A stretch of DNA of 64,000 nucleotides, taken from contig OZ242006.1 of assembly GCA_965204705.1 (NCBI GenBank), forward strand, positions 4,154,001-4,218,000, read 5' to 3'. The number at the start of each line of letters is the position of its first letter. Positions within the stretch are counted from its first letter, which is position 1. This document shows, one piece after another, positions 17,262 through 26,888 of this stretch. Below the pieces are notes generated by a model, which saw only the letters and a program-made list of their open reading frames with translations, did no database searches and was not told the DNA's origin. The translations under genes were made by a program, and so were the position numbers. The stretch comes from Bin5 sp965204705 (lineage in GTDB: Bacteria; Chloroflexota; Anaerolineae; Caldilineales; Caldilineaceae).

Positions 17262-18404
17262 ATGACCACTGAGCAAAGCATAGCGGTAGGTGAAGAACAG
17301 ATAGCCGTCGACAGCGAAGAGCGGATCTTCGTTGCCGGCCAGATGCAGCTGATGTGGTGGCGGTTTCGCAAGCACCGCGTCGCCGTGGTGGCGACCGTGA
17401 TTGTCGCCGCCTTCTACATCGTCGTAATCGGCGCCGACTTTTTTGCCTACACGGACCCCGAATCTACCGAAGCCTACCGCTCCTTGATGCCGCCCCAGCC
17501 TGTTCGCTTCTTTGACGACGGCAGGTTCAGCCCCCATGTCTACCAGGTCTCAGGAAAACGTGACCTGAAAACATTCAAGCGGGTATACGAAGCAGATCCG
17601 GACAAGAAAATCAGGGTTCGCCTCTTTGCACGCGGCTACAAGTACGACTTCCTGGGGTTCATTCCATCTGACATCCATCTGTTCGGGGTTCAGGGCGCCG
17701 GCGTGGAGGAATCACTGTTCTTCCTTGGAACGGACTCGTTGGGCCGCGATGTCTGGTCGCGGCTCATCCATGCCACGCGCACCTCCCTGACGATTGGACT
17801 GATTGCCGTTGCACTCAGTCTCGTTCTTGGGGTGATTCTGGGCGGCATTTCGGGCTTTTACGGCGGCGTCGCAGACAACATTATCCAGCGTCTCATCGAG
17901 ATACTGCGCTCCATCCCTACCATCCCGTTATGGATGGGGCTGGCCGCCGCCGTCCCCAGACAGTGGAGCGTTGAGCAGGTCTACTTTGCCATTACAATTG
18001 TGATCGCTTTGCGGGGCTGGACCGGCTTGGCTCGAGAGGTGCGCGGCCGCTTTCTATCCCTGCGCGAGGAGGACTTTGTAACAGCCGCCGAACTGGCCGG
18101 TTGCAGCCGCAAACGCATCATCTTCCGCCATATGGTGCCCTCCTTCCAGAGCCACATCATCGCCACCGTCACGCTTTCGGTCCCGGCCATGATTCTGGCG
18201 GAGACGGCCCTCAGCTTTCTCGGACTGGGTCTGCGCCCGCCCGCCATCAGCTGGGGTGTCATGCTCCAGCAGGCGCAGAACGTCGAGACCGTCGCCCTAT
18301 CGCCTTGGCTGCTGCTGCCGGCAGTTCCCGTCGTTGTCGTGATCCTGGCCTTCAACTTCATGGGCGACGGACTGCGTGATGCAGCCGACCCCTATGGAAT
18401 CTAA
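17262..18404 (+). CDS. ABC transporter permease, DppC type
   Basis: The protein is 380 aa. An N-terminal tail precedes the first membrane segment (VVATVIVAAFYIVVIGADFF). A long loop of about 110 residues leads to FLGTDSLGRDVWSRLIHATRTSL, the DppC hallmark. The EAA loop is AAELAGCSRKRIIFRHMVPS. A TTG six bases upstream is also in frame; ATG 17262 is preferred, though no good ribosome site is visible. The enlarged periplasmic loop makes it longer than the usual 300 aa. Confidence 0.88.
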   Translation: MTTEQSIAVGEEQIAVDSEERIFVAGQMQLMWWRFRKHRVAVVATVIVAAFYIVVIGADFFAYTDPESTEAYRSLMPPQPVRFFDDGRFSPHVYQVSGKRDLKTFKRVYEADPDKKIRVRLFARGYKYDFLGFIPSDIHLFGVQGAGVEESLFFLGTDSLGRDVWSRLIHATRTSLTIGLIAVALSLVLGVILGGISGFYGGVADNIIQRLIEILRSIPTIPLWMGLAAAVPRQWSVEQVYFAITIVIALRGWTGLAREVRGRFLSLREEDFVTAAELAGCSRKRIIFRHMVPSFQSHIIATVTLSVPAMILAETALSFLGLGLRPPAISWGVMLQQAQNVETVALSPWLLLPAVPVVVVILAFNFMGDGLRDAADPYGI

Positions 18405-18460
18405 AATGTTAATTCGCCGCGATTCATGTAAGCCATCGACCACTACCAGCCTTTGAACTG

Positions 18461-19480
18461 ATGCAGAACGATCACCTACCGGTCCTATCGGTACGCAACC
18501 TGAAAACAAACTTCTTCACCGACGAAGGCGTCGTACGCGCCGTGGACGGCGCCACTTTCGATGTTCACCTCGGTCAGACACTTGGCATCGTAGGCGAGAG
18601 CGTAACCGCCCTTTCGATTCTCCGCATCGTCCCCCGCCCCGGCCGCATTGTTGAAGGGGAGATCCTTCTGCGCCAGGAGGTCGAGAATGGCCAGTCGCAG
18701 GAGGTGGCGCTGACTTCGCTGGGCGAGAACAGCAGGGAGATGCGTTCGATTCGCGGCGCCGAGATCGCCCTCGTCTTCCAGGAGCCGATGACCTCCCTCA
18801 GCCCCGTGCATACTATCGGCAATCAGATAATCGGAGCCGCCCGGCTGCACCGCCAGCTCTCGAAGCAGGAGGCCCGGGAGATGGTGGTCGAGCTGCTAGG
18901 CCTTGTGGGAATTCCCCGCGCCGAGACGGCCGTGGACTCCTATCCAATGCAGCTTAGCGGCGGTATGCGTCAGCGCGCCCTGATCGCACTCGCCCTCTCC
19001 TGCGATCCCAGAATCCTCATCGCCGACGAACCGACGACCGCCCTGGACGTGACCACCCAGGCCCAGATCCTCGATCTCCTGCGCTCACTGCAGGAGCAGA
19101 AGGGGTTGGCGATCGTGCTGATCACCCACAATATGGGCGTGATCGCGGAGATGGCCGACCAGGTCGTGGTGATGTACCTGGGCCGCGTGGTGGAGGAAGG
19201 CCCCGTAGACACCGTCTTTGGCGGATCGAAGCACCCTTATACACAGTCCCTGTTGCGCTCGATCCCTAGCATCCACTCGACACCTAAAGTACAACTACCC
19301 ACCATCACTGGAACCATCCCCCACCCGTATAACCGGCCTACCGGATGCCCATTCCACCCCCGTTGCCCGGACGTAATTCCGGGCGTCTGTGACAAGCATG
19401 AGCCTGAGCTGCATTCGATTGGAGATGAGCACCTGGTGAGCTGTTTCCTCTATCATCCGGCACCGGAAACCAGTTCATAG
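18461..19480 (+). CDS. ABC transporter ATP-binding protein, DppD type, with the Walker A P-loop missing
   Basis: The protein is 339 aa. Family members read GIVGESGSGKSVTALSIL here; this gene reads GIVGESVTALSIL (18580-18620), so exactly GSGKS, including the essential Lys, is gone and the frame is kept. The rest is intact: Q-loop VFQEPMTSL, signature LSGGMRQR, Walker B ILIADEPTTALD, H-loop LITHNMG, and the C-terminal Cys-rich oligopeptide-transporter tail (TGCPFHPRCPDV). The parent sequence would have had agagc on both sides of the lost 15 bp, fitting slippage. As written the subunit should bind ATP poorly or not at all. The partner ATPase next door is complete. Confidence 0.88.
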   Translation: MQNDHLPVLSVRNLKTNFFTDEGVVRAVDGATFDVHLGQTLGIVGESVTALSILRIVPRPGRIVEGEILLRQEVENGQSQEVALTSLGENSREMRSIRGAEIALVFQEPMTSLSPVHTIGNQIIGAARLHRQLSKQEAREMVVELLGLVGIPRAETAVDSYPMQLSGGMRQRALIALALSCDPRILIADEPTTALDVTTQAQILDLLRSLQEQKGLAIVLITHNMGVIAEMADQVVVMYLGRVVEEGPVDTVFGGSKHPYTQSLLRSIPSIHSTPKVQLPTITGTIPHPYNRPTGCPFHPRCPDVIPGVCDKHEPELHSIGDEHLVSCFLYHPAPETSS

Positions 19481-19532
19481 CGGTCTATCCCGACGACCGG
19501 TCAACAGTTTCAGTCCGTAAACGATTGGCAAT

Positions 19533-20576
19533 ATGGAAGAAGATCAAGTACTGCTGGAGGTAAAAGGGTTACAGAAATTCTTCCCGATTCGGAAGGGTTT
19601 CCTACAGCGCGCCGTGGGCCAGGTCCGCGCGGTTGACGGCTTGGATTTTCGCGTTTACAAGGGGGAAACTTTCGGCATCGTGGGCGAAAGCGGCTGCGGC
19701 AAGACGACCGCCTCCCGCTGTATCGTACGCGCGCTTCAGCCTTCGGCCGGAGAAATCTTTTTCCGTGTCGACGACGGTGCATTGACTGACATCGCCAATC
19801 TGTCGAGGGACGAGCTGCAGCCCCTGCGCCGCCACATGCAGATGATCTTCCAGGACCCCTTCTCCTCGCTGAACCCGCGCATGACCTTGTTCGACATTAT
19901 CGGCGAACCGCTGCTCGTAAACGGGGTGGCGGACCGGCGGCGGCGCATCGAACGCGTGGAAGAGTTGCTCGCCCTGGTAGGACTGCGGCCTGAATTTCTG
20001 CAGCGCTTTCCCCACGCCTTCAGCGGCGGCCAGCGCCAGCGCATCGGCATCGCCCGCGCCCTTGCTCTCAACCCGAGCCTGATCGTGGCCGATGAACCGG
20101 TTTCGGCGCTCGATGTATCGGTCCAGGCGCAGATCCTCAACCTGCTGCTCGAATTGCAGGGGCGCCTCGGCCTCACCTACCTGTTCGTGGCCCACGATCT
20201 CAGCGTCGTCAAGCATATCTGCGACCGCGTCGCCGTCATGTATGTCGGCCGCGTGGTCGAGACCGCAGAAACGAAGCAACTCTTCGAATCGCCCAAACAT
20301 CCCTACACCGAAGCCCTGCTCTCCGCAGTGCCCCAGCCGGACCCAACCCTCCGCTCGCAGAGGATTATCCTCGAGGGCGAAGTAGCCGACCCCGCCAACC
20401 CGCCGTCCGGCTGCTATTTCCACCCCCGCTGCCGCTACGCCGTCGACCTCTGCCGCGAAGAGACCCCCGAGTTGGAAGAGGTTTCGCCCGGCCACGCGGT
20501 GAGCTGCCACCGTGCCCTCGAACTGGACCTGGCAGGCACTCTGGACGCGCCCGTACCCCAGACGGCGCACGCCTAG
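19533..20576 (+). CDS. ABC transporter ATP-binding protein, DppF type
   Basis: The protein is 347 aa. All ATPase motifs are present: Walker A GESGCGKTTASR, Q-loop IFQDPFSSLNPR, signature FSGGQRQRIGIARAL, Walker B LIVADEPVSALD, H-loop FVAHDLSVV, and the C-terminal extension with a Cys-rich patch (GCYFHPRCRYAVDLC). It begins 52 bp after the DppD-type gene and closes the plus-strand cluster. It could also power the second importer, which has no ATPase genes of its own in the window. Confidence 0.9.
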   Translation: MEEDQVLLEVKGLQKFFPIRKGFLQRAVGQVRAVDGLDFRVYKGETFGIVGESGCGKTTASRCIVRALQPSAGEIFFRVDDGALTDIANLSRDELQPLRRHMQMIFQDPFSSLNPRMTLFDIIGEPLLVNGVADRRRRIERVEELLALVGLRPEFLQRFPHAFSGGQRQRIGIARALALNPSLIVADEPVSALDVSVQAQILNLLLELQGRLGLTYLFVAHDLSVVKHICDRVAVMYVGRVVETAETKQLFESPKHPYTEALLSAVPQPDPTLRSQRIILEGEVADPANPPSGCYFHPRCRYAVDLCREETPELEEVSPGHAVSCHRALELDLAGTLDAPVPQTAHA

Positions 20577-20673
20577 CCCGTGGGGATGCCACGCCTCCAG
20601 TCAATCGTTCTGGAATTCTGGTTTTGGTGGATCGCCGCAACGCGAGCAATGAGGCCGGTGGTGCCTTCGCTGC

Positions 20674-21684
20674 TTACGGTGACGTTCCTTCAGACCTGAG
20701 CGCCCAACCTTCTTCAACCATCTGAAATACGTCCCTGGTCGGGTTGTACCCGAGCATGGCCCGCGCCTTGGCGATGCTCAACTCCCAGTGCAGGACCTTG
20801 GAGACCGTAACCTCGACGTAGGGCCAGCCGGTCACTCTCGAAATGTGTTCCAGCAGTTCGTCGTGGGCGAACGGCTGTCCCGCCATGAGATGGAATACCT
20901 TGCCCACCGCGACCTCTTTCTCCAAGAGCAGGAGCAATCCTTCGGCCAGGTTGCGGGGATCATTGACCATTTCGGTCCCCACCACGCCTTGCGAATCGTA
21001 GGCGATCACCGGTCTGGGCTGGTCGGGCTCGAAGTCCTCCAGCTTTTCGACCGTTTCCTGCTCCTCGCGTGAAAGGCTGGGCTTGGATTTCAACAGCTTC
21101 AGGAACCCGGGCAGGTAGAGTTTTTCGGCCCAGATCGACGCGGGGTTCACAAGCTCGTCACAGGCCAAGGTCACGCCAAAGCGGGGAATCGTCACCGGCA
21201 GGCCCAAGCGCCGCATATAGTTCCAGCACATATCCTCGCACAGGATCTTGCTCATTCCATACGCGTCGTCGTTGATGCGGGGATGCTGTTCGTCCACCGG
21301 CAGATAGAGGGCGCCATTGGGGTTCCAATAGACGTTGTCGGTGCTGGCAAGAACGAACCGCTTGATCCGGCTTGCATGAGGGACGAGTGATTCCAGCAGG
21401 TTGTATGTACCGACTACATTGGTAGCGAAGATTTCGTCTGAAGTTTTTCCCTGGGGCAGATGGGCGCCCAGGTGGTAGACCGCGTCAACCCCCTCCACGG
21501 CAGGGTGCAAGCTGTTCCGCTCCGTAAGCTGTCCTTCCACAATTTCGACGCCCAGCCCTTCAATCCGCGACCGCAGAGGATCTGCCGGAATCACGAGGGC
21601 GCGCACCTGATGGTCCCGCCGCAGGAGTTCGACGACAAGACGGCTTCCGATCCGTCCAGTTGCGCCGGTTACTAGGATCTTCAT
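20674..21684 (-). CDS. NAD-dependent epimerase/dehydratase (extended SDR)
   Basis: The protein is 336 aa. NAD loop GATGRIGSRLV, active-site YGMSK, and HLGAHLPQG after beta-4 mark an extended SDR acting on a sugar or sugar nucleotide. It is a different subfamily from the three cassette epimerases (longer, low similarity by eye). GGAG lies 8 bases before the ATG. It is the last gene of the minus-strand importer cluster. Confidence 0.85.
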   Translation of the reverse strand: MKILVTGATGRIGSRLVVELLRRDHQVRALVIPADPLRSRIEGLGVEIVEGQLTERNSLHPAVEGVDAVYHLGAHLPQGKTSDEIFATNVVGTYNLLESLVPHASRIKRFVLASTDNVYWNPNGALYLPVDEQHPRINDDAYGMSKILCEDMCWNYMRRLGLPVTIPRFGVTLACDELVNPASIWAEKLYLPGFLKLLKSKPSLSREEQETVEKLEDFEPDQPRPVIAYDSQGVVGTEMVNDPRNLAEGLLLLLEKEVAVGKVFHLMAGQPFAHDELLEHISRVTGWPYVEVTVSKVLHWELSIAKARAMLGYNPTRDVFQMVEEGWALRSEGTSP

Positions 21685-21746
21685 CGTTTACGCTCCAAAG
21701 TCGAATGAGAGGCGCATCGGGGAGAGGACTCCCCCCAATTGTGATA

Positions 21747-22652
21747 TCAGCGTTCGCGCAAGGTCGGATCAAGCAGGTCTCGTAGACCGTCGCCCAGCAG
21801 ATTGAATCCGAGCACCGAGATGGCAATGGCGATGCCGGGGAAGACCGACATCTCCGGATGTGTATTCAGGTACTTTCGCCCGCCGGCCAGAATCGCGCCC
21901 CACGAAGGAGCGGGCGGCTGCGCGCCAAAGCCCAGAAAAGTCAGAGCCGCTTCGCTCAGAATAGTCCAGGCTAGACCGATAGTAATCTGTACGATAACCG
22001 GGGCCGCGGCGTTGGGTAGCAGATGGCGCAGCATTATTCGCAGGTTGGAGACGCCGACGGCCCGTGCGCTTTCAATGTATGGAAGTTGTGACACGGCGAT
22101 CACCGCGCCGCGCGTTACTCGACAGAGAATCGGCACATAAATGACGGCGAGCGCAATGATCAGATTCTGCGTGGACGGCCCTAGCAGGACCGAAATTGTC
22201 AGGGCCAACAGGAGACCGGGAATCGCAAACATCAGATCGATGAACGCCATGATGCCGTTCTCGACAGGCCCGCGTAGAAAACCGGCGGCGATCCCAAGCA
22301 ATAGGCCGACCAGGCCGGACAGAGCCATCGACAGAATGGCGACCAGCAGGCTGAACCGCCCTCCGTAAATGATCCTGCTGAAAAGGTCGCGTCCCAGGTA
22401 GTCGGTGCCAAACAGATGCTCCGCGCTCGGGCTGGCAAGCATCTGGCTGAAATCCGCCTCGAATGGGTCGTTGGTCGCGAAGAAAGGGGCGAAGACCGAC
22501 GTAATGATCAGTGCGAAAGTGATTATGAAGCCGACCACGAACAGGCGATGACCGCCTGCAAGGCGCAAGAAGCGTTGCAGCGGTTTTCTCGTCGTAAAAG
22601 TCCGTTCTTCTTCCGCGCTACTGGTAGCGAATTCGCGGATCGAGTTGGCCAT
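21747..22652 (-). CDS. ABC transporter permease, DppC type (second importer)
   Basis: The protein is 301 aa. I place the start at MANSIREFATSS (22652), giving a 35-bp overlap with the end of the DppB-type gene; the longer frame is a shadow of that gene. The DppC pattern is clear: LFGTDYLGRDLFSRIIYGGRFSL, SARAVGVSNLRIMLRHLLPN (EAA loop), LTFLGFGAQPPAPSWGAIL. About six membrane helices are present. Confidence 0.88.
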   Translation of the reverse strand: MANSIREFATSSAEEERTFTTRKPLQRFLRLAGGHRLFVVGFIITFALIITSVFAPFFATNDPFEADFSQMLASPSAEHLFGTDYLGRDLFSRIIYGGRFSLLVAILSMALSGLVGLLLGIAAGFLRGPVENGIMAFIDLMFAIPGLLLALTISVLLGPSTQNLIIALAVIYVPILCRVTRGAVIAVSQLPYIESARAVGVSNLRIMLRHLLPNAAAPVIVQITIGLAWTILSEAALTFLGFGAQPPAPSWGAILAGGRKYLNTHPEMSVFPGIAIAISVLGFNLLGDGLRDLLDPTLRER

Positions 22653-23565
22653 AGAGCAGATCCACAACAAGATTGACGAACACGAATGCAGTCGAGTAGA
22701 GAAGCAAAACACCCTGAAGCACGGGAAGGTCCCGATTCAACAGGGCGCGCACCGTCAACTGGCCCAGTCCCGGAACGAAGAACATCTCCTCGATCAGGAC
22801 CGTACCCCCCAGCAGATAGCCCAACTCCAGGCCAATGACGGTTACGATTGGGATCGCGGCATTCTTGAGGCCATGCCGCCAGAGTACTTGCCGGGGACGG
22901 AGCCCCTTGGCGTGTGCCACCCGCATGTAGTCGCGACTGAGAACCTCAAGCACTGCCGAGCGCACGACGCGCGTCATTACCGCGGCCAGGGGCAGCGCGA
23001 GGCTCACAGTAGGCATAACCATGTGCAGCAGGTTGACGCCCAGGCCGTCGCTGAAAGGTTTATAGCCGGAGGGCGGGAGCCACTGCAGGCGTGCGGCAAC
23101 GACCAGAATCAGAATCGTGGCAATCCAGAAGTTCGGAATCGAGATTCCGAGTTGTCCAAATTGCATCGCCAGCAGATCAACCCATGTCCCGTTGCGGGCA
23201 GCCGCCAGGATCCCCAAGGGTATCGCGATCGAAAGCCCCAGCAGGATCGTCAAAGCGGCCAGTTCAACGGTAACGGGAATACGCGATTTGACCAGATCCC
23301 AGACCGGGTAACCACCCAACAGGGAGTTGCCCATGTCTCCTCTGAGGATATCTCCCAGCCAGTCGAAATACTGCACGTGGATTGGACGGTCAAGCCCCAG
23401 GAACTGGCGCATCTTTTCGGCCGCTTCCGACCCTGCTCCCACAGTATCGAGCAGTACGAGCACAACGTCGCCGGGAAGCGCGTGCATCAGCAGGAAGACA
23501 AGGGTCGCCACCGCCCAGACGGTCAGCACGGCACGAAGCAGACGGCGACCCAAAAATCGCGCCAT
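22618..23565 (-). CDS. ABC transporter permease, DppB type (second importer)
   Basis: The protein is 315 aa with the DppB opening RAVLTVWAVATLVFLLMHALPGD, six membrane segments and the EAA loop AHAKGLRPRQVLWRHGLKNA. A GAGGAG ribosome site precedes the ATG. It lies 138 bp downstream of the binding-protein gene. Confidence 0.9.
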   Translation of the reverse strand: MARFLGRRLLRAVLTVWAVATLVFLLMHALPGDVVLVLLDTVGAGSEAAEKMRQFLGLDRPIHVQYFDWLGDILRGDMGNSLLGGYPVWDLVKSRIPVTVELAALTILLGLSIAIPLGILAAARNGTWVDLLAMQFGQLGISIPNFWIATILILVVAARLQWLPPSGYKPFSDGLGVNLLHMVMPTVSLALPLAAVMTRVVRSAVLEVLSRDYMRVAHAKGLRPRQVLWRHGLKNAAIPIVTVIGLELGYLLGGTVLIEEMFFVPGLGQLTVRALLNRDLPVLQGVLLLYSTAFVFVNLVVDLLYGQLDPRIRYQ

Positions 23566-23703
23566 ATGTGGTCGTCTCCTCTTTCACAATTTGGAAAATC
23601 GACTTGGGCGCGGCGAGCCACAGAAGGGAAGACACGCCGCCGAACGGAGGACGCATCCCCAGACCTCAGAGAGATGCGTCCTCTTGGATAGGACTGAGTT
23701 CCG

Positions 23704-25305
23704 CTACCGGTCCAGCCAGACGTACTTCAGGAAGCGCACCGTGCCCAGACCATCTACCTGATAGTCCATGACATCAGGGTGCATGCCCATGCGGTCGTCA
23801 TAGGTGAAGAGATAGATGAGTGGCCATCCCGCCTCATACCCGATGGTCAGCGCCTCGGTATAGAGTTCCCGGCGCCGGTCGGGATCGGTTACCGTGCGCG
23901 CCTCTTCGACCAGTACGTTGTACTCGGGCATGTCGAAGTTGGGCGCAAATCCGTGCGCCACGCCCTCAGGATGCATGATACCGTAGAAGATATCGTCCGG
24001 GCTGGAAGCGTAGAGGCCTTGCAGGGCGGCGGTGAACTCTCCCTTGTAGACCTTCTCCACCCACACCGCGTGGTCGGTGGCCAGAAGGTTGAATTTTATC
24101 CCCAGCTCGGCAGCGCTGATCTGGAGGATCTCGGCGATCTGACCTTCATCCGAGGCAGCGCCGTAGAAGTTGAGGTCTACTTCGAAACCGTCCGGATAGT
24201 TGGACTGGGCCAGGTACTCCTTCGCCTTCTCGATGTCAGGCTCCTTGAAATACTCGATCCCAGTGTAGTACTGGCTGTTCGGAGGCTGCGGATCGCCGGC
24301 GAAATAGCGATTGCAGCGGCCAGCCGTATAGACATCGCACATGACCTGCCGGTCGACAAGATGCTGCAACGCCTTCAACACATTGGGGTCGTTAAACGGC
24401 TCCCGCCCTATATTGAAGGTGAACATGAAGAAAATGCCGGTGTCGCCAGTAAACAGCTTGTACTCCTGCTGGGTCAGAGATTCCCAGGAGGCGCCGGGCA
24501 CCATCATGATGAAGTCGACCGCGTCGGAGGAAAGATTGGCCGCGCGTGCGGCGTCGTCGAGCAGATAGGACATGCTGATGCCATCCAGGTAGGGTACGCC
24601 CTCCTCCCAGTAGTCCTCATTTCTGACCAGCTCGGTCTTGACGCCGGGCTCGAACTCCTGCAACTTGAAAGGACCCGTGCCAATGTACTCAAACGGCTCC
24701 TTCTCAAAGGTGCCTGTAGGCATGACCAGAACCGCCGGCCTGCCAAGCACGTCCAGGAATGGGCTGTATGGTTCCTTGAGGGTCACTTTGACGGTGTAGT
24801 CATCGACAGCTTCGACGCTTGCGACCGGCGACAGCCAACCTGCATACGCGGAGATCGATTCATCCATCGCATGTTCAAAGGAGTAGACGACGTCCTCGGA
24901 TGTCATCTCCTCGCCGTTGTGGAACAGGACGCCCTGACGCAGATTGAAGATGTATTCGGTGTCGCTGACGGCCTCCCAGGATTCGGCCAGGGACGGGTTG
25001 TTGTTGTATCCCGAATCCCAATACAGCAGCCCTTCATAGATCTGGTGGAGGATGTTCCACTCGGTCGCGCCGTGCAGTCGTCCGCCCCAGGGGTTGATCA
25101 CGGTTGACGCCTGTGCCTGGCCGAACTTAAGGACTCCGCCGTACTTGGGCCCTCCCTCATCGGCTGGAGCGGCCGCTTCCGATTCATCGGCGGCCTGTTC
25201 AGCACCGCTGTCCGCCGGGGCCGCTGGAGCACACCCGGCTAGCAGGGCAAGCACTACGATAAGTCCGAGAATCGTTGCGGCAATTGAGAAATTTCGCCTT
25301 CTCAT
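23704..25305 (-). CDS. ABC transporter substrate-binding lipoprotein, family 5 (second importer)
   Basis: The protein is 533 aa. The start at MRRRNFSIAATIL has AGGAGG upstream; the lipobox is LLAGC (Cys25), then an Ala/Glu/Asp linker. Family 5 marks are seen in YIFNLRQGVLFHNGEEMTSEDVVYSFEHA and LKALQHLVDRQVMCDVY. It heads binding protein-DppB-DppC-epimerase on the minus strand with no ATPase genes. ATP supply must come from elsewhere, possibly the convergent pair at 18461-20576. Confidence 0.9.
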   Translation of the reverse strand: MRRRNFSIAATILGLIVVLALLAGCAPAAPADSGAEQAADESEAAAPADEGGPKYGGVLKFGQAQASTVINPWGGRLHGATEWNILHQIYEGLLYWDSGYNNNPSLAESWEAVSDTEYIFNLRQGVLFHNGEEMTSEDVVYSFEHAMDESISAYAGWLSPVASVEAVDDYTVKVTLKEPYSPFLDVLGRPAVLVMPTGTFEKEPFEYIGTGPFKLQEFEPGVKTELVRNEDYWEEGVPYLDGISMSYLLDDAARAANLSSDAVDFIMMVPGASWESLTQQEYKLFTGDTGIFFMFTFNIGREPFNDPNVLKALQHLVDRQVMCDVYTAGRCNRYFAGDPQPPNSQYYTGIEYFKEPDIEKAKEYLAQSNYPDGFEVDLNFYGAASDEGQIAEILQISAAELGIKFNLLATDHAVWVEKVYKGEFTAALQGLYASSPDDIFYGIMHPEGVAHGFAPNFDMPEYNVLVEEARTVTDPDRRRELYTEALTIGYEAGWPLIYLFTYDDRMGMHPDVMDYQVDGLGTVRFLKYVWLDR

Positions 25306-25722
25306 CTCTTGGCCTCCTGTTGTCTTACATGAACTAGACGGCTGGAAACATCGATACAGAAAACTGCAAGACAACATAATTTTATTACATTGGAGAGGCG
25401 TAGGTCAAGTCATTTTTCCCGACCGGCTTGCGGCCCTGATGCGCCACGAATCTGTTTGCCCATCATGGGTGTCTCCGTTCTGGGCCCGCAGGTAGACCAG
25501 CTTGAACCGCTAAGGAAAGTGCAGGCGGAGGCTCGATATTGGTATTGAAAGCCCTACAGGCAGCCCCTGCTTTTCGTACCAGTCGGAGCACAGCCTGAAC
25601 GATCCGAGGATGAAATGGAGGGGAAGGAGAAGGGAGTGGATAGGTGATTCAGGGAAGTGGAATCGAGCTCGGGTAAATCGACCGTGCACCGGACCACAGT
25701 GGCCAGCCGTCCTCTTGGACCC
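25306..25722. other. Gap without a recognised gene
   Basis: This holds the leader of the binding-protein gene and then about 300 bp in which I see no gene. A purine-rich run (ggaggggaaggagaaggga) lies near 25616-25640. A promoter for the binding-protein gene is expected near 25370-25390 on the minus strand (AT-rich stretch) but no clear boxes are visible. Confidence 0.4.
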
Positions 25723-26796
25723 CTATGCTCGGTACGCCTTTATCATATCGATCAGCAGCGCGATCTGCGCGCGACCTTCTCTGGCCGGTGTGCGGGGCGT
25801 TTCACCGTTCACAATACAGTCGTGGAAGTGGACCAATTCCAGCTTGAAAGCCTCCTGGTACGAAGCGGTCGTCGTCGACTCACGGTATAGGCCGCCATCC
25901 ATCTGCCACTCCTCTACAACCGTGGCGGCGTTCTTGAGAAACGGGCTGGGGAAGACGATCGACACCACGCCGTCCGGCGCGTAGACGGTCATGGACTCGT
26001 CAAACACACGCAGATTCCGGACGCCGGCAGTGTCCACCACGCAGCGAAGGCTGTCGGAATAGGCCAGAATCGAGACAATGGCCCCGCCCCCGTTCCAGAT
26101 ATCGGTGGACACGACCCGTTCCGGCAGGCCGAAAGCGGCATCCAGTATGTAGATGTCGTGGATCAGAAGCCCCAACATTTTCCCGTAGGCGCGCGTGACC
26201 GCTTCGGGCTGGGCGCCGATGGCGCGCTGCAGGCTGTCCTGGTGGAGCTGATTCATCCGGTCCATCTCGGCCGCGTCAATGTCATCCACGCGCACGATGT
26301 CATAGTGTTCGAGGAACAGGTCGTTCGGCCCGTTGACATCGTGGAGGCGGATCAGATTAGGGCTTTGCATCTGCTGGATGCGCTCGCGGCCGGCCACATA
26401 GCCGGGGTCGTAGATCTTGTGATGGCCGAGCATGGCCACGCAGCCGCTTTGTTCCTGCGCATCCAGCAGTTCGTCGGCTTCGTCGAGGTTGTTGCACATC
26501 GGCTTTTCGATGAAGACGTGCTTGCCGGCCCGCAGCGCGTCGGTCGCCGGTTGAGCGTGGTCCCGCGTCAGCACCATAACCGCATCCACGTCGGCGCGAT
26601 CCAACATGTCACGATAGTCCGTGAAATTATGCCGAATGCCGAACCTGGCGGCAACCGCTTGCACCGTGCCGGGGGATAGATCGCACAGTGCCGCAACCTC
26701 GAAAAGCTCCGGCATCTCAAACAGATGCGGCAGGTGCATCACCTGTGCGATCATTCCGGTACCGATCAACCCGATTTTGACTGGTCTGTTTCCCAC
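25723..26796 (-). CDS. Gfo/Idh/MocA family oxidoreductase
   Basis: The protein is 357 aa. GLIGTGMIAQVMHLPHL is the N-terminal Rossmann loop; HVFIEKPMCNN is the EKP hallmark of the family, where the Lys is catalytic. It would use NAD(P) to oxidise or reduce a sugar, polyol or inositol. The start is GTG, after TAGGAG. It follows two PhyH genes on the same strand with short gaps, so they may act in one pathway. Confidence 0.88.
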   Translation of the reverse strand: MGNRPVKIGLIGTGMIAQVMHLPHLFEMPELFEVAALCDLSPGTVQAVAARFGIRHNFTDYRDMLDRADVDAVMVLTRDHAQPATDALRAGKHVFIEKPMCNNLDEADELLDAQEQSGCVAMLGHHKIYDPGYVAGRERIQQMQSPNLIRLHDVNGPNDLFLEHYDIVRVDDIDAAEMDRMNQLHQDSLQRAIGAQPEAVTRAYGKMLGLLIHDIYILDAAFGLPERVVSTDIWNGGGAIVSILAYSDSLRCVVDTAGVRNLRVFDESMTVYAPDGVVSIVFPSPFLKNAATVVEEWQMDGGLYRESTTTASYQEAFKLELVHFHDCIVNGETPRTPAREGRAQIALLIDMIKAYRA

Positions 26797-26888
26797 AGTC
26801 TGACTCCTATGCTCGACAGGAACGCGCCATCACCAGCGACGGCCTGCGTTTTCCTGCCGGGATGCGACGAAAAACGATCCTACAGGTC

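Noticed and set aside
19602..20570. 322-aa minus-strand frame opposite the DppF-type gene
   Set aside because: Shadow frame; the plus strand has complete ATPase motifs.
23779..25107. 442-aa plus-strand frame opposite the second binding protein
   Set aside because: Shadow frame; the minus-strand gene has a lipobox, ribosome site and family motifs.
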